Source: Perkinsus olseni
Lineage: Eukaryota; Perkinsozoa; Perkinsida; Perkinsidae
Direction of reading: 5' to 3'
DNA: 64,000 nucleotides
NCBI GenBank assembly: GCA_013115135.1
Contig: JABANP010000105.1
Location: forward strand, 62,001 to 126,000
A program made the position numbers and the translations under genes. Below are positions 12,301-23,000 of the stretch, in pieces. The notes under the pieces are model-generated. The model was not told the DNA's origin and did no database searches. It saw nothing but the letters and a program-made list of their open reading frames with translations. Positions within the stretch are counted from its first letter, which is position 1. Every line of letters begins with the position of its first letter.

Positions 12301-12613
12301 CCGAAGTGGAAGTGTCGCGGCTCAACCACAGCGGAGCGAAGCGCATCTTTCTTTCATTCCGTGCTGTTCTAACTCACCGAAATACACAAGCCCACCTGGC
12401 TGCCTCCTTAGTTATGACGTTCTCCGGATCACTGAGCGCTGTTAGGAACTCGACCCGGGATACTCGACCGTCCCCCGTAGAATCCAGCATGCGGATCTGC
12501 CACAATTCTCACTCGCGCACTTTCGCCTTTCTCGAAAGTAATGAATTAACAGCAAACTCCACCGCCCAATAAGCTTTGAGCATGCCGGCGGTAGCGAGCT
12601 GTTCCCGTGTCAT
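9305..12613 (-). CDS. Multi-EF-hand calcium-binding protein
   Basis: Minus-strand exons 12613-12521, 12496-12378, 12226-12060, 11987-11886, 11724-11522, 11462-11337, 11068-10944 and 10038-9929 join in phase from ATG 12,613. EF-hand loops seen: LDSTGDGRVSRVEF near the N-terminus, VDIRRTGVIDYAQF (degenerate), LFDNEESGSVDVREF and LFDEDASGSIGKEELEKI. Between them is a basic, Gln/Glu-rich linker (RLLAEQNRKEELARSYHRQQ). A further exon at about 9,592-9,366 ends in a segment usual after an EF-hand (SNPGLLFPPAQ), but its phase link is uncertain, so the 3' end is provisional. The role is calcium sensing; no kinase or enzyme domain is visible. The first intron is only 24 nt. Intron 7 (905 nt) holds large palindromes. 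Confidence 0.75.
10382..10490. repeat. AT-rich palindromic block in EF-hand gene intron
   Basis: GCTAGC marks both ends of a stretch made of TTAATTAA, TAGTTAATTTTAACTATTAA and ATTATTATT units that can fold on itself. It lies in intron 7 of the EF-hand gene. Confidence 0.6.
10618..10674. repeat. Near-perfect 27-bp inverted repeat
   Basis: Two 27-nt arms beginning AGATTTTTAAC and ending GTCGATT are separated by three bases, with about one mismatch. The 3' arm runs into a T tract. It lies in the same intron as the AT-rich block. Confidence 0.8.
11105..11195 (+). repeat. 26-bp repeat family 1, three units
   Basis: Units start at 11,105, 11,131 and 11,160 with core GTGGCCTCATTTTTGCATG; the middle unit carries three extra bases. 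The block sits in an EF-hand gene intron, antisense to that gene. Confidence 0.8.
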
Positions 12614-13239
12614 CCACGCCCGGCCACACGAAGCTCTGTCTCCTGTGTCCTCGTCTAGCTATCCAATCAGAACACCTCTGCTGTCTATTCATCAGAGTAG
12701 CTACTACTTGCATCGGTTGATAGTGCCGCTCTGCGTCACATGGACTGCAACGCTCAAGGCAGATGCGACCGCGAGATCACGGAATGCGCCACAACAACAC
12801 CAGCGCTAGGCTAAGTTGCGCTAGATATTATCATTGCTCCCTCTAGTTATTATAAAATTGTCAATAAAGATGAAGATGTGTGTTAGCTTCTCTACTTGCC
12901 TAGTAGCCTCACCCGACTGGGCGCTCGATCGCGGCTTCGGTTTCTCAACAACTTAGTTATTACTAAGCTGAGTATACACGCGTACCCTTCAAGGTGCAAT
13001 TTTGTGCTACACCGAAGAATTCCAACGAACCCCTCTCAAGTCGAGATTGCCATCAGTGTGGTGGAATCGCAGAGAAGGCGATAGCGTGGCATCGTGCGCC
13101 CGAGACGAGGTAGACAGACTAGCTATATAAGCTAGCGGCCCGCATTCGCGCCAAGCCAGCGTGCTTCCTATATCAGCTTCCTTCGACATCCTATGTCGCT
13201 TTCCGAAGTTACAAGTGAGGAGTTCATCTCTTCATCTTC
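12614..13239. other. Intergenic between two minus-strand EF-hand genes
   Basis: No coding exon I can support. The block near 12,330-12,350, within exon-flanking sequence of the downstream gene, repeats CAGCGGAGCGAAGCGCATC in opposite orientation to 13,510-13,530. Confidence 0.4.
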
Positions 13240-14048
13240 TCAGAAAAGCAGGGCCGCCCTCACCATTTCGGTAATTTCCTCGTCTTTCACGTCGCCACCG
13301 GAGCGACCACATACGCTGGCTAAGGCCGATCGGATCCCATCGCTGTCGATGTAACCGTGGCCGTCCACATCAACCTACACTCTTAGATTTTAAGAAAACA
13401 GCCCAACGGCTATTTTACGAGGTTGAAGATATTCTCGCATTCTTCCATAGAGTGCCCAGCAATGCCGCAGGTACTTCGCTTGACCAGAGCCGACGCCTCG
13501 GTTTCGTCCTTGAAAGATGATGCGCTTCGCTCCGCTGTGCCACCAGCCCTCGCTGCTAGAGCGCCTGGGGAGTAGACGAGGTGATCTCATACGGAAACCG
13601 AGATTCTTTCATCGATGGTGCGCGTCTCGGTGAGAGAACTCGCGAATGAGAACCAGAAAGAGTGAGCGCAAAATGACGGCTGAAAAAATGTGAAATTTTC
13701 GGTTGATTTGATGGTGAAACGTAAAAAACTAGACTCATGGACTCAGAAAAGTTGCACCAGAAACGATCTGTTAGACATGTGGCTTTCAAACATGATGCAA
13801 GAAAGAAGTGAAATCCAAGTGCGAGTGCCGATGCGCGCCTGAGAATGTTGCACAGTTCGTTTCGAATTGTTCGGTCCAACCCTCAGGAGCTATCGAGGGC
13901 TCGCGAAACGGGGGAGAAGAGTGTGCACCACTCACTTGGTCGGGGAGGAGGAAGCCTTTCCTGCGGTGGCATCGCTAATAATTGCCAAGTCATGACGCGA
14001 TAGATCCTGCGCTGAGAATCGATCATAATGGCGCGCGCACTTTACCAT
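13240..14048 (-). CDS. EF-hand protein, second gene
   Basis: The firm part is the last two exons, 13564-13419 and 13374-13240, which join in phase and end at TGA. They encode MEECENIFNLV joined to DVDGHGYIDSDGIRSAL, a complete EF-hand with loop ligands D-D-H-Y-D and an entering helix, then an acidic helix (VKDEEITEMVRAALLF). A first exon is proposed at 14048-13936 from ATG 14,048 (MVKCARHYDRFSAQDLSRHD) with a GTGAGT donor. Its phase does not fit the 13,564 acceptor, so at least one small exon between them is missing. Probable role: small calcium sensor. The proposed start overlaps the start of the divergent Myb gene by about 20 bp. Confidence 0.6.
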
Positions 14049-15966
14049 ACGTCGCTCCGTAAGCGCGATATCAGCAGCCGCTGCAACCCCTAGTCGTTGC
14101 CGTTTACCCACACTCAAACTGGAAGACGAAACCCGGCAGTTGCTGAGCGAGTTGGGCTCGCTAACCGCCCATGGTGACGGGGCGGAGACGCCACAGCACG
14201 AGGAAGCCGACGACGACGCTTACGACTCCTCAGGGAACCATCACCCTCACCGAAAACTCCGCTGTTCGAAGCGAGCGGCGGCCAAGGCGCACTCGGCGGC
14301 TTCTGCTGCCTTTTGTTATGACAATGGAGCCGGGGGCTGCGATGAATGTTCGCGACTTCGATTTTCGGGGTATCTTCCGCCGGGAATGGAAAAAGTGATG
14401 GGGAGAAGGGGGTACTTGGCGATGGTCGATAAGTTCTCGAATGAGATGGGTGAGATGACGAGAGGCGCCACGACCAGAGCTCACAAGAAAAAACGAGGTA
14501 ATAGTGGTGGATGGGGCTGGGGGTTCTCAGCGTTCTAATAGTGAGGGTAATGCTCTTGGTGGGAGTTGAACCTGTGGTGTGTCGCTATGCGGACGTGTGC
14601 TCTACCGTTCCGCTGAACTCGTCTTTGTTTCGGGCAGCGCATGTTTTATCCACGTAACGGGAGTGGTATTTTATCAATGACTTAGGTTGGGTCCTAGCGG
14701 AAGAATGGAAGGCTGGAGTGTCCTCCACTAAAAACGGCCGCGTGTCAAGAAAACTGTTGCCGAGTAAGCCCGACGTGGGAATTGAACCTGGGTCGTTCGA
14801 GCTCGAGCCATGGGCATTCCTTGTTGATCTATTTTCTCACAGACCGGTCGTGAAGGCTGAGATCGTCCACAAACCTCCACCACCGATCAACATCGAAGAA
14901 ATTCTACGCGAAACGGCGTCGATGGATTCATCTTCAACTCCTCCCTCCTCGCCGCCGCCTAGCGAGTCAAGTGTCGGGATGCAATCCAGCCCGTATCGCT
15001 GGACTTCGGAAGAGAACCAAAGGTAAGGGGTCTCCTCCAAATCATTATCAATCTAATTTTTACATGACATATTGAAGTACTGCCTTGAAATACATCACGA
15101 CTTTACAGCCATGAGTATGCTAATAACATGGCAGGTTTTTCTCAATACTTGGTATGCCGTATTATAATACAGTAGCGGGCATCTAAAGCTTGGAATCTTT
15201 CCGAACTTGGTATAGGATAAAAGTTACCTTCTCACAAGTAATTCTGGTCTGTAGGTGTCCGGTACTGTATGTAGTATCAACACTGTGTTATTGCGACGTT
15301 CTGTCTTCTCTATCGCCTTCGATGGTGAACTCCTCAGGTTCGTGGACGCCGTCAGCCTGTACGGTCGGGACTGGCGTAAAGTCCATGCACACGTCGGGAC
15401 GCGGACGCGAGCTCAAATACGGTGGGAATTCTTGAAGGAAGGCGGGGGGGGGTTGGCGATTGTTATTACCCAAACCCGATATGAGTGATACTGATAGAAG
15501 CCTGATCTCTATGAATGCAGTACTGGCGATAGGGGACAGGTGGATTGTGTGCTCTCGCAATCGCAGTACCACACCTTCAACAAATCCTCCGTCCTCCTGA
15601 CCGCGGGGGTTGTCGGTTATCACCAAACCCGACATGATAGAAACCTGAGCGTCGCTTCTAGTCGAATATCCATCGCTTGCCGTCGCTTCTGAAGCGAATG
15701 CTGATAGCGCTTAGAGACAGGTGGATTGTGCAACTACGCAATCTCTTCTTCCCTTATGCAGGTCACACGCCCAGAAGTATTTCCAGTCGCTCAACCAACA
15801 AATTGCGGCGGTGACGGAGCCTCTCACTGAAACGGAGCCTTCCGAAGATTCAGAACAAACCGAAGCTGTTGAGGCCGAAAAGACAGAGGCTCCCGAGGAG
15901 GAGGTGGTCACGGCTACGGTGGTGCCCGAAGAGACGGCTGGTGAGACGACAGAGAAGTCAACGTAA
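14028..15966 (+). CDS. SHAQKYF-class Myb-like transcription factor
   Basis: The single Myb repeat is split over three exons (ending 15,022; 15,338-15,421; 15,762-15,966): YRWTSEENQRF, AVSLYGRDWRKVHAHVGTRT, and R-SHAQKYF. Regularly spaced aromatic residues and the SHAQKYF signature define the plant/protist MYB1R class, expected to bind DNA in the nucleus. The C-terminus is acidic (EPLTETEPSEDSEQTEAVEA) and ends at TAA 15,964-15,966. Upstream, an exon at 14,075-14,497 codes for a His/Asp/Gly-rich segment in the same orientation. ATG 14,028 links to it only through a 16-nt GTAAG...CAG intron. Exon joins between 14,497 and 14,846 are unresolved and cross two tRNA-like introns. The Myb part is secure; assignment of the N-terminal exons is tentative. 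Confidence 0.8.
14556..14625 (-). other. tRNA-like sequence in Myb gene intron
   Basis: Read on the minus strand it has an A-box-like GCGGAACGGTAGAGCAC and a B-box GGTTCAACTCC at tRNA-like spacing, but no good acceptor stem. It lies between the GTAATAG donor at 14,498 and a CAG at 14,637. A second B-box (GGTTCAATTCC, minus) is in the next intron at 14,770-14,785. Confidence 0.6.
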
Positions 15967-16806
15967 TTTACCGGTATCATTTACGTATAATAAAATGTTC
16001 ATTACTCGGAGTCTCGATGAGTCCAGTCTGTTGTGTGGTAGTCTGGGAAAAACTACCGTCTGCTGCACGGGATCGTGGCGTACCCAGTTACGCGTACTCG
16101 AGAAGGTGCGAGTATGGTATCGGTAGGAAACGGTAAGGGAGGCGCCGGAGAGCGTCTCTCTCTGCCTCAGTGGCCTCATTTTTGCATGTGGTATAGTCGC
16201 CTCATTTTTGCGTGTTTCATTTTGTCCTCACAGACTGTGAGCGTGATTCGGGGGGAAGAGCCTTTGGCTCGGGAAGAGTGGGTAGCAGCTTGGCTAATAT
16301 TCGCTCCGACGTTGGGGATCACCCTTCAGACGTTCACGCCCGTCTGTCTGCGGACCTCGTCTGTCTGCGGACCTCGTTTGCTTGCGTCGCTTCCCACTGT
16401 CTAATGCGCGAGATTGCAAGATCGTAGACGGAGATTTATCTTCCGGGGAACTATGTTCCTCGTTGTAACAAGTTCTCGCCTCGCGGTGCACGTACGTAAC
16501 GCTCGAGTCCCTGAGATAAAACTCTGGTGTACCAGACGCATTCATACCAACTCTTTACGAACGGGCAGAAGTATAACTAAGGAGGGAACATGCTAATCGT
16601 AGTATACCATTGAGTCAACCCAACCCCCAGAATGCGACAAAAGCCGTTGTACACACCCCCGTGGTGAAGAGTGGATCCTGCGAGGAGGGGAAGAGATTCT
16701 TCTGTTTCTTTTCACGGCATTCGGGCTAACTGAATAACGCAGCGCAGATCTTAGCATAACGTCATTTAACTATAACCTCGTGAACTCTTTCGAAAGGAAT
16801 TGTCAC
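15967..16806. other. Convergent intergenic region with repeat family 1
   Basis: It holds two 26-bp repeat units starting at 16,170 and 16,196 and a short tandem duplication of GTCTGTCTGCGGACCTC at 16,330-16,370. No supported gene. Confidence 0.6.
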
Positions 16807-19070
16807 TCATGTCGACTGCGAAACACAACAGTTTTCCGTCAGCTCAACGACTGCTGTTAAAACAACAATATAAACATGCTGTCTCAAAGGAGAGGCTCTG
16901 ACCGTGAAGAGCGTAACATCGCCCGGGCCTGAAAATGCGGATTTTCTTAGCGGAGCGATGCAGGGCACTCACCCGGAACCTCAAGCCCTCGTCTCGGATT
17001 CGAAGTGCTTTGAAGTCAATCCTTGGCTTTCTCGATGGTTTGCCAAAACTGATCGTCGGAGGACTTCGTCGAGAGGACTCGAAACAGGCCAGTCGACCCA
17101 TGTTGATGGCCTGAACAAAAATGATGATGCTTCGCCGCGCCCCAGCATTCTCTCTCGATAAGATGCAGAGTTAATCTCTGAGATTGTTCCTCAATTGTGC
17201 GATAATTTTCTCATATTATAACAAGTTTTTGCTGTGTTGGTTAGTACAGGATGTGAAGCCTACCTTGACAACGATTATGGTTCGCCGGGTCCCAACACCA
17301 CTGGTGTCACACCAGTACCATTCCCTCCCGATTTTTTCTGGAATCGAAACCACGCCCGGCAAATTCAAAAATTTTCCATTTCTAAAGCGTTGACAAAAAC
17401 TACGATTTAGGACAGAGGACCAGCAATTGATGGACCTACGATATCACAAACGACATCTCAGTGCCTTATCGGCTGCGACAGAGGGGAAACAGTGACTGAT
17501 AATTACAGGTTATGAACACCGGTAATTAACAGCAACAAGAATGAACAAACGAGATTCTCGCATCAATCAGACTGCCGAGAGAATGTGAAGTCTACTACCT
17601 CTTGCACGCCGTACGTTCCTGGACCCGGAGCACTAACTCTCGTACCACCTCCATGTAACGGTGGCCGCAATGACCGAGCGAAGCCGTGGAGTTCTGACCA
17701 AGACAATGCAACTTCATGAAGCGGTAATCGCGATATGCATCATAAAGTCGAATAACTTCTTCGCTTCACAATCGCCAGAAAAACAGATCCGCGAAGAACA
17801 GTTTCACCGCGTAAAATGGCAGGTGTTCGCAAATGTGAATTTCCAAGCAATAAAGTTTCAAATACGAATATAACGAAATATAAATATTCAAATTACGCCA
17901 TACAAAGTCGAATCGCTTGCCCACTTCAGAGCCCCGAGAAAAACGCGGTAAACAGTTTTACCGCGTAAAATGACAGGTGTCGCGAATGCGAGATGAGACT
18001 TTTGTTCTTTCATATCGCGGGTTAAACTTCAATCACTGCCCGTACCAATATGAGAGAGATGATCCATCAGTCCATCAATTAATATCTTTCTGACACCTCT
18101 AGCTGTCTTACTTGCATCCTTCGCAAAGTCGATTGTCATAAACCCCGGCCCCGGGCTGGTTCGTCCGATCAGTTCCTTCTCGAACCCCGGCGAGCAGGTC
18201 TTGTCATAGGCTCGGTGACTGACGCCGAAGCTCCGACCGAAACTTTCGTCAAGCTTGCTACCGGGCGTGAGAATGTCGTAACTGAGGACAGCATTCGGGC
18301 AACGTGAGAAATGCAGCTCATGCAGTCTGTGGGAATTGAACCTGTGCGTCCGAGCGATTTCAGTACTCATAGAGAGGACGGCAAAATCGCGGAAAAATTG
18401 AAAAAGTCCGAAAACTTGTTCGAAACACATACCGATGGGAACACGGCTCGTCGCGAACCTTACTCTCCCGGTCCGACGTTATTCGCCCTCATCGCCCTCT
18501 CCAGCTCATCCAGCACGTATCGCTCCGCCCTCCGCAAAGCGCTTCCGGTGTTGCACACCTCCGCTGCTATGCATCCCCGAACATCATACGCCGGTCCCGG
18601 ACTGTCATTTGGATACCCCAGCTCGGTTCGACGCCGGGCACCGCCAAATCTCACGGAATTTTTCTTCCCATTCACACTTTCGCTAGTCGTAGACGGTTCG
18701 TACGTGCCAGCGCCGGGTGTATCTTTGCCGACAAGCTCTCCTAGGTGATGCTTAGAGATCCACATTTGGCTCCAGCTTCTCGTATTTCGACCAAACACTC
18801 GCGCGGTCGGAGGGTTCGCATGCTGGCTGAGTTGCTGTTGTCCCACCCCCGAGCCCGGTAGTGGACCGTACTCTCCGGGACCAGGTTCGTCATCGGGCTG
18901 AAACGTTGAGGAAATGCAAGTCTCTTCAAGATTGCAAGATTTACCTGTTCTGCGTACATAGATGCAAACGAGGGCGTTCCGTAGAGCGACTTGAGCTGTT
19001 CTCGATTTGTCTTCATTGGACGGGGAATTGAAGAGCTCCCCGTCGAAGCCGGCGAGGAAATTGAAGCCAT
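16807..19070 (-). CDS. PG-rich repeat (SHIPPO/ODF3-type) axonemal protein
   Basis: Minus-strand exons 19070-18945, 18897-18464, 18281-18112 and 17636-17599 join in phase from ATG 19,070. Repeats of the STPGR type are clear: DEPGPGEYGPLPGSG, KDTPGAGTYEPS, NDSPGPAYDVRG, GPGDYDILTPG, TSPGPGFMTIDF and SAPGPGTYGVQE. Family members line flagellar microtubule doublets as inner proteins, so the likely place is the axoneme. Further exons at about 17,109-16,967 (SPPTISFGKPSRKPR) and 16,929 downward (GPGD followed by VTLFTVRASPL, stop 16,807) fit the family, but their phase links are not settled. Intron 1 (18,898-18,944) belongs to a repeated intron family; intron 2 holds a tRNA-like B-box at about 18,325-18,345. 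Confidence 0.8.
17738..17990. repeat. Imperfect direct duplication in PG-repeat gene intron
   Basis: About 100 bp starting CATAAAGTCGAATAACTT at 17,740 recurs diverged from 17,900; both end in ACCGCGTAAAATG plus CAGGTG. Confidence 0.6.
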
Positions 19071-20046
19071 CAGTCAATGGTCAGTCTTGCGCAAGTGAGC
19101 GAAGTGATCAACACAAATTCCGTATCATTATTGACATGCTGCACAACGGAATTTTGAATGACATGGTGGTGGTTTAAGCGTACTCTGCATCAAGGATAGA
19201 ATTCTCTTTTTTCGTAACCGCGTGTCGTATCTGGGGCAGGCTGGTAATCGAAAGGTCCCGGGTTCGATCCCACCTCTGCCATTTTAGACGCTTCCTTAAA
19301 AACTTCCATTCGATACTGGACAGACGATGAGCGCTCCAACCTCCCCTCGATGGAAGCATCAGATTCTCCTAAAGATACGCCATACCATGCCTAACCTGAC
19401 TTGTGCAAGGTCGACCTTCAAGATTCCATCCACAAGGAGAACAACAAAAATTGACCATCAAAAATACGTGGTGGATGACCATCACGCAGCAGCTAGCTAG
19501 TTTTTGAAGATCACTCGTGTAGAAGTGGCGTGATGACAGCAGCCGGAAGCGCTGTCGTTGTGATCGTTCTCAAATCTAATCTGAGCCAATCTAACTGTTG
19601 TGTAAAATTGGCGTGATGACAGCTGGAAGCGCCCTTTGTACTGAGGGATGTGGCGATTACACCATGTACAGCACAATGTATAAGGAAAGCTTCGATCGGT
19701 ATCAACGTAATTTTCACTTGGCGAAGCGGAAGGAACGTTACGAAATGGTTCGAAAAAACTATTTCTTTGCTTAACGTTTCCGTCTTCAGCGGAAAGGGAA
19801 TGTAGTTGAAAAAGTGCACAACTATGAAGCCTTAGGGTAAGGTCCTCAGCCCGATCGACGACCATCATGATCCCAAGATTGCCAATTACAAGATTTCAAG
19901 GCTACAACTATGAATCCCTAGGCTAAGGTCCTCAGCCCGATCGATGACAATTATGATTTCAAGATTCCAAGCAACCTTCCTACTTCTTCGTCTCTCCCCA
20001 GCCACAGTATAGTCCCGCGGATTGTGACCCAAATCGATCAACCGTT
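19071..20046. other. Intergenic; tRNA fragment and tandem duplications
   Basis: A tRNA 3'-half-like segment (plus) lies at 19,225-19,284 (GGTCCCGGGTTCGATCCC, then CTCTGCCA). A unit with GTGGCGTGATGACAGC is repeated at 19,527 and 19,608. A unit of about 85 bp starting CAACTATGAA is repeated at 19,819 and 19,905. No supported gene. Confidence 0.6.
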
Positions 20047-23000
20047 TCATCTCCTTTTTACTACGTAAGATACCCATGCATTGTGAACCTCCAATAAAGC
20101 CCAACCCGCCGCGAAGAGACCTGATGAGATGACCAGCTGACGAGCAAAAAATCTTTTGGTTGAATTTTTACTGAAATCTACCTCATCATTGGCATCAAAT
20201 CAGTCGAAAACAGCATCATCAACATAATAATCTTACCGTGGTTAAGGCTAGATGAAAATATAGACAAGGTGAGAAATCATCTGGCGAATTCAAAAAATGA
20301 TGAATCGTCCCAAATTTAGTCCCTCTCAACTCACCCAAACTGAGCCATCCCGCCGGCTTGAGGAGATTCCATACAGACCCGTCGAGCCCTCCTTCACTGA
20401 AGTCCTCCGAAATACGGTTGGTGAGCTCGAATTGGCGGAAGCAGGACGTAGAGAAGAAGCCCGCCAAAACGCACGACATGAGCAGTGACGAGGCAGCTGA
20501 GAACAAACGTGATTTGGTGGATGGATGGTATTAATTTACCGAGGAGTAGATTGATTTTGCTGAGGGTCGGCAGAGCAGCCCACTCCGTTAACCTTGACAT
20601 CGTCGCGTTTCGCATGGCTTCCTGTCGAGTCAATTCTGCCACAGCCTCATGTTCTGGCCTGAAATATCTCAAGGTCGACCGTGCAAGATACAAAATAGCT
20701 CAAGTTGGAGCCTCACCGATATGCTGTCAACTCATCATGATGTTTCTGTAATGTATCCTGTAAAATATACGCCGCAAAGACCATCGCAGCTGCCTGGATT
20801 AGCCCAGCCACGGCGAGCACAGTGGAGGCCAAGGCTCCCCATACCGCTCCTTCACCAGTTCTATTCAGCAACGCTCCGCTCAAAACACACGGAATGATAA
20901 GGAATATACAAGGCATCGTCCCCAGCACCATCTGACAGAACCACCGATTTCCACCATCGAAAAAGAACGCCAGAAAAAAATCTTTGCTGTGCGCAGTATC
21001 GAACAACAACGAATTTTTGCCAGCGGACATGAGCTCATTTACAAAATTTTAATGATTTTTTTATAAAAAGCAGAAAAAATCTTCGCTGTGCGGAATATCA
21101 CCTGGAAGACGCTGAGCTTCATGATTCCGGTAAGGACGCTGGTCGGCCAGTCAGGACCGCCGCAAAGAATCGCAACCTTCGGCATGGAGTATCCTGGGAC
21201 TCTGAGAATCTTCTCGATCGCTCTGATGCCAGCCTGAGTATCAAAGGTCGACCCTCGTCAAAAACAATCGCGCAAGATTCCTCTACAAAAATCATCATAA
21301 CGATCGTGACGATGAGCGTGAAAATACAAAGTTGGAGGGCAAAAACTCTCCCAGTGCTGCCTACTAGAATTCCGACAGTGATCGAAAAACGACGCCGCAC
21401 AGCGTGATCAGCGAAAATCAGCGGTGGCTACCTCACTGCTCAGCAAAGAAGTTTCACACAGTGGTGGTTCGAAAATTATAAAGCCTGTACCACCAAAATT
21501 TTCCAGAGCGAAAATTTTCCGCATAAGAAAATTTACGCATTGGGAAATTTGCGCCAGAACGTTGCACAGGAGGAGTTTACGAATGAAGCTTAGTCTTTCG
21601 TAAAAGACACGATTTTCCACATCTAACGGTGTCCTCTGACACCTCCGCGACCGCCTCAGCTCACCACTGCCTCAACAGTCCCGAAACCTGTTTTAGAAAA
21701 CGAAGATATTCGATTGCTCGACGTCCAAGGCGGAAATTTCTGGTCGGACGAACTGTATCATAACGCCAGCCCATCAGTACCTTGTCCACCCCAACGAACT
21801 TTTGTATTCTGATGCTCTTCCCGAGCTGCTCGCCTATGATTTTCTGCTGCATCACCACTGCATTCAACTTGAGTATATATCCGATTATCACTGCCAAGAC
21901 AGTGCCTGACGGAAAAGGATCAATTAAATGGCGCGCGAAGTTTCAAGCGGAGACGATTAAAGATTCACCATTAGCACAGTATGCTCAGCGTCGAGAGCAA
22001 TGAATCGAAGAATTGAAAATTCAATAAAGCCTAGTGATGGCCTCAATAATTCTAGCGATGGTCGACCGAGTACGATGACGATGGCCATCGCTGAGCCTTG
22101 ATGGGCGAGTTCGCTCACATACCACAAATCGCCCAACTTCTATAAGAATGTGAGACCGCGCCCAAAACCTACCTTGCCAGAACCCAATACAACTCTCATC
22201 ACCCTCGTCGTTACAGTAAGACCTAGCCGATATCACAATGCCCGCTGTGACGTAGACCGGCACCTGAAAGAAGCATCGTGCTAATTTTCATAAATTACGA
22301 AGTTGATCATACTTATCAACAAAATTCATGATCATCTCGTGACGGTACTACTATCGATCAAAATGGAATCTTATCCCCGGAAGCAATGGAGCTCCACCCG
22401 TAATACGTGAAGTGAAGCGCGCGAGTTCATCATCGCCGATGAAACTTCGGCGCCCTTGCTCAAAACCGCTCTGATTTAGAGTCTAAATCGGACCGGTTTT
22501 GAGTCTAAATTTCAAACGCATATATACGACCGCGACGATTCGTCCCAGTCCTAAGCAACCTCCCGATGGCTTGTGACACAATTCAAGTTGCTACAGAATC
22601 GATGCTAGTGCAAACAGAAATAGATCGAACGTTGAACGTAAGACCGTATCCAGATAGAATCTTAGTGGGTCTTTGAATCCACTTGAAGACTCGAGACTCT
22701 CGAGTCGAGAGTGCTTCCGCAAGACAGGCCATGTCGAATATCATTCGGTTTTAAATATTCGGGCGGTCGCGGACTAGGTTGCGCCTGAGCGGCACAAGAT
22801 GGCAGCACATACTCCGCAATGAGTACACTGGGGCTCAGTGTAATAGAATAAAGATCAAGATCATGCTCAGACTGAGAGCATGTCTTAAATTGAGATTCTT
22901 AATTGACTAACAAGCCTACTTCTCGTCGACGTAGTAGCTCCTGCTGATAGAAATAAGACAGTGTCATTGACAGTCTGTCACAGTAGTGAGGTGTGAGATG

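Noticed and set aside
17255..17340. Plus-strand PG-repeat exon (DNDYGSPGPNTT)
   Set aside because: The surrounding PG-repeat gene is on the minus strand; CCCGGG-type motifs read as Pro-Gly on both strands, so this is probably a shadow, though the matching minus-strand exon is also not secure.
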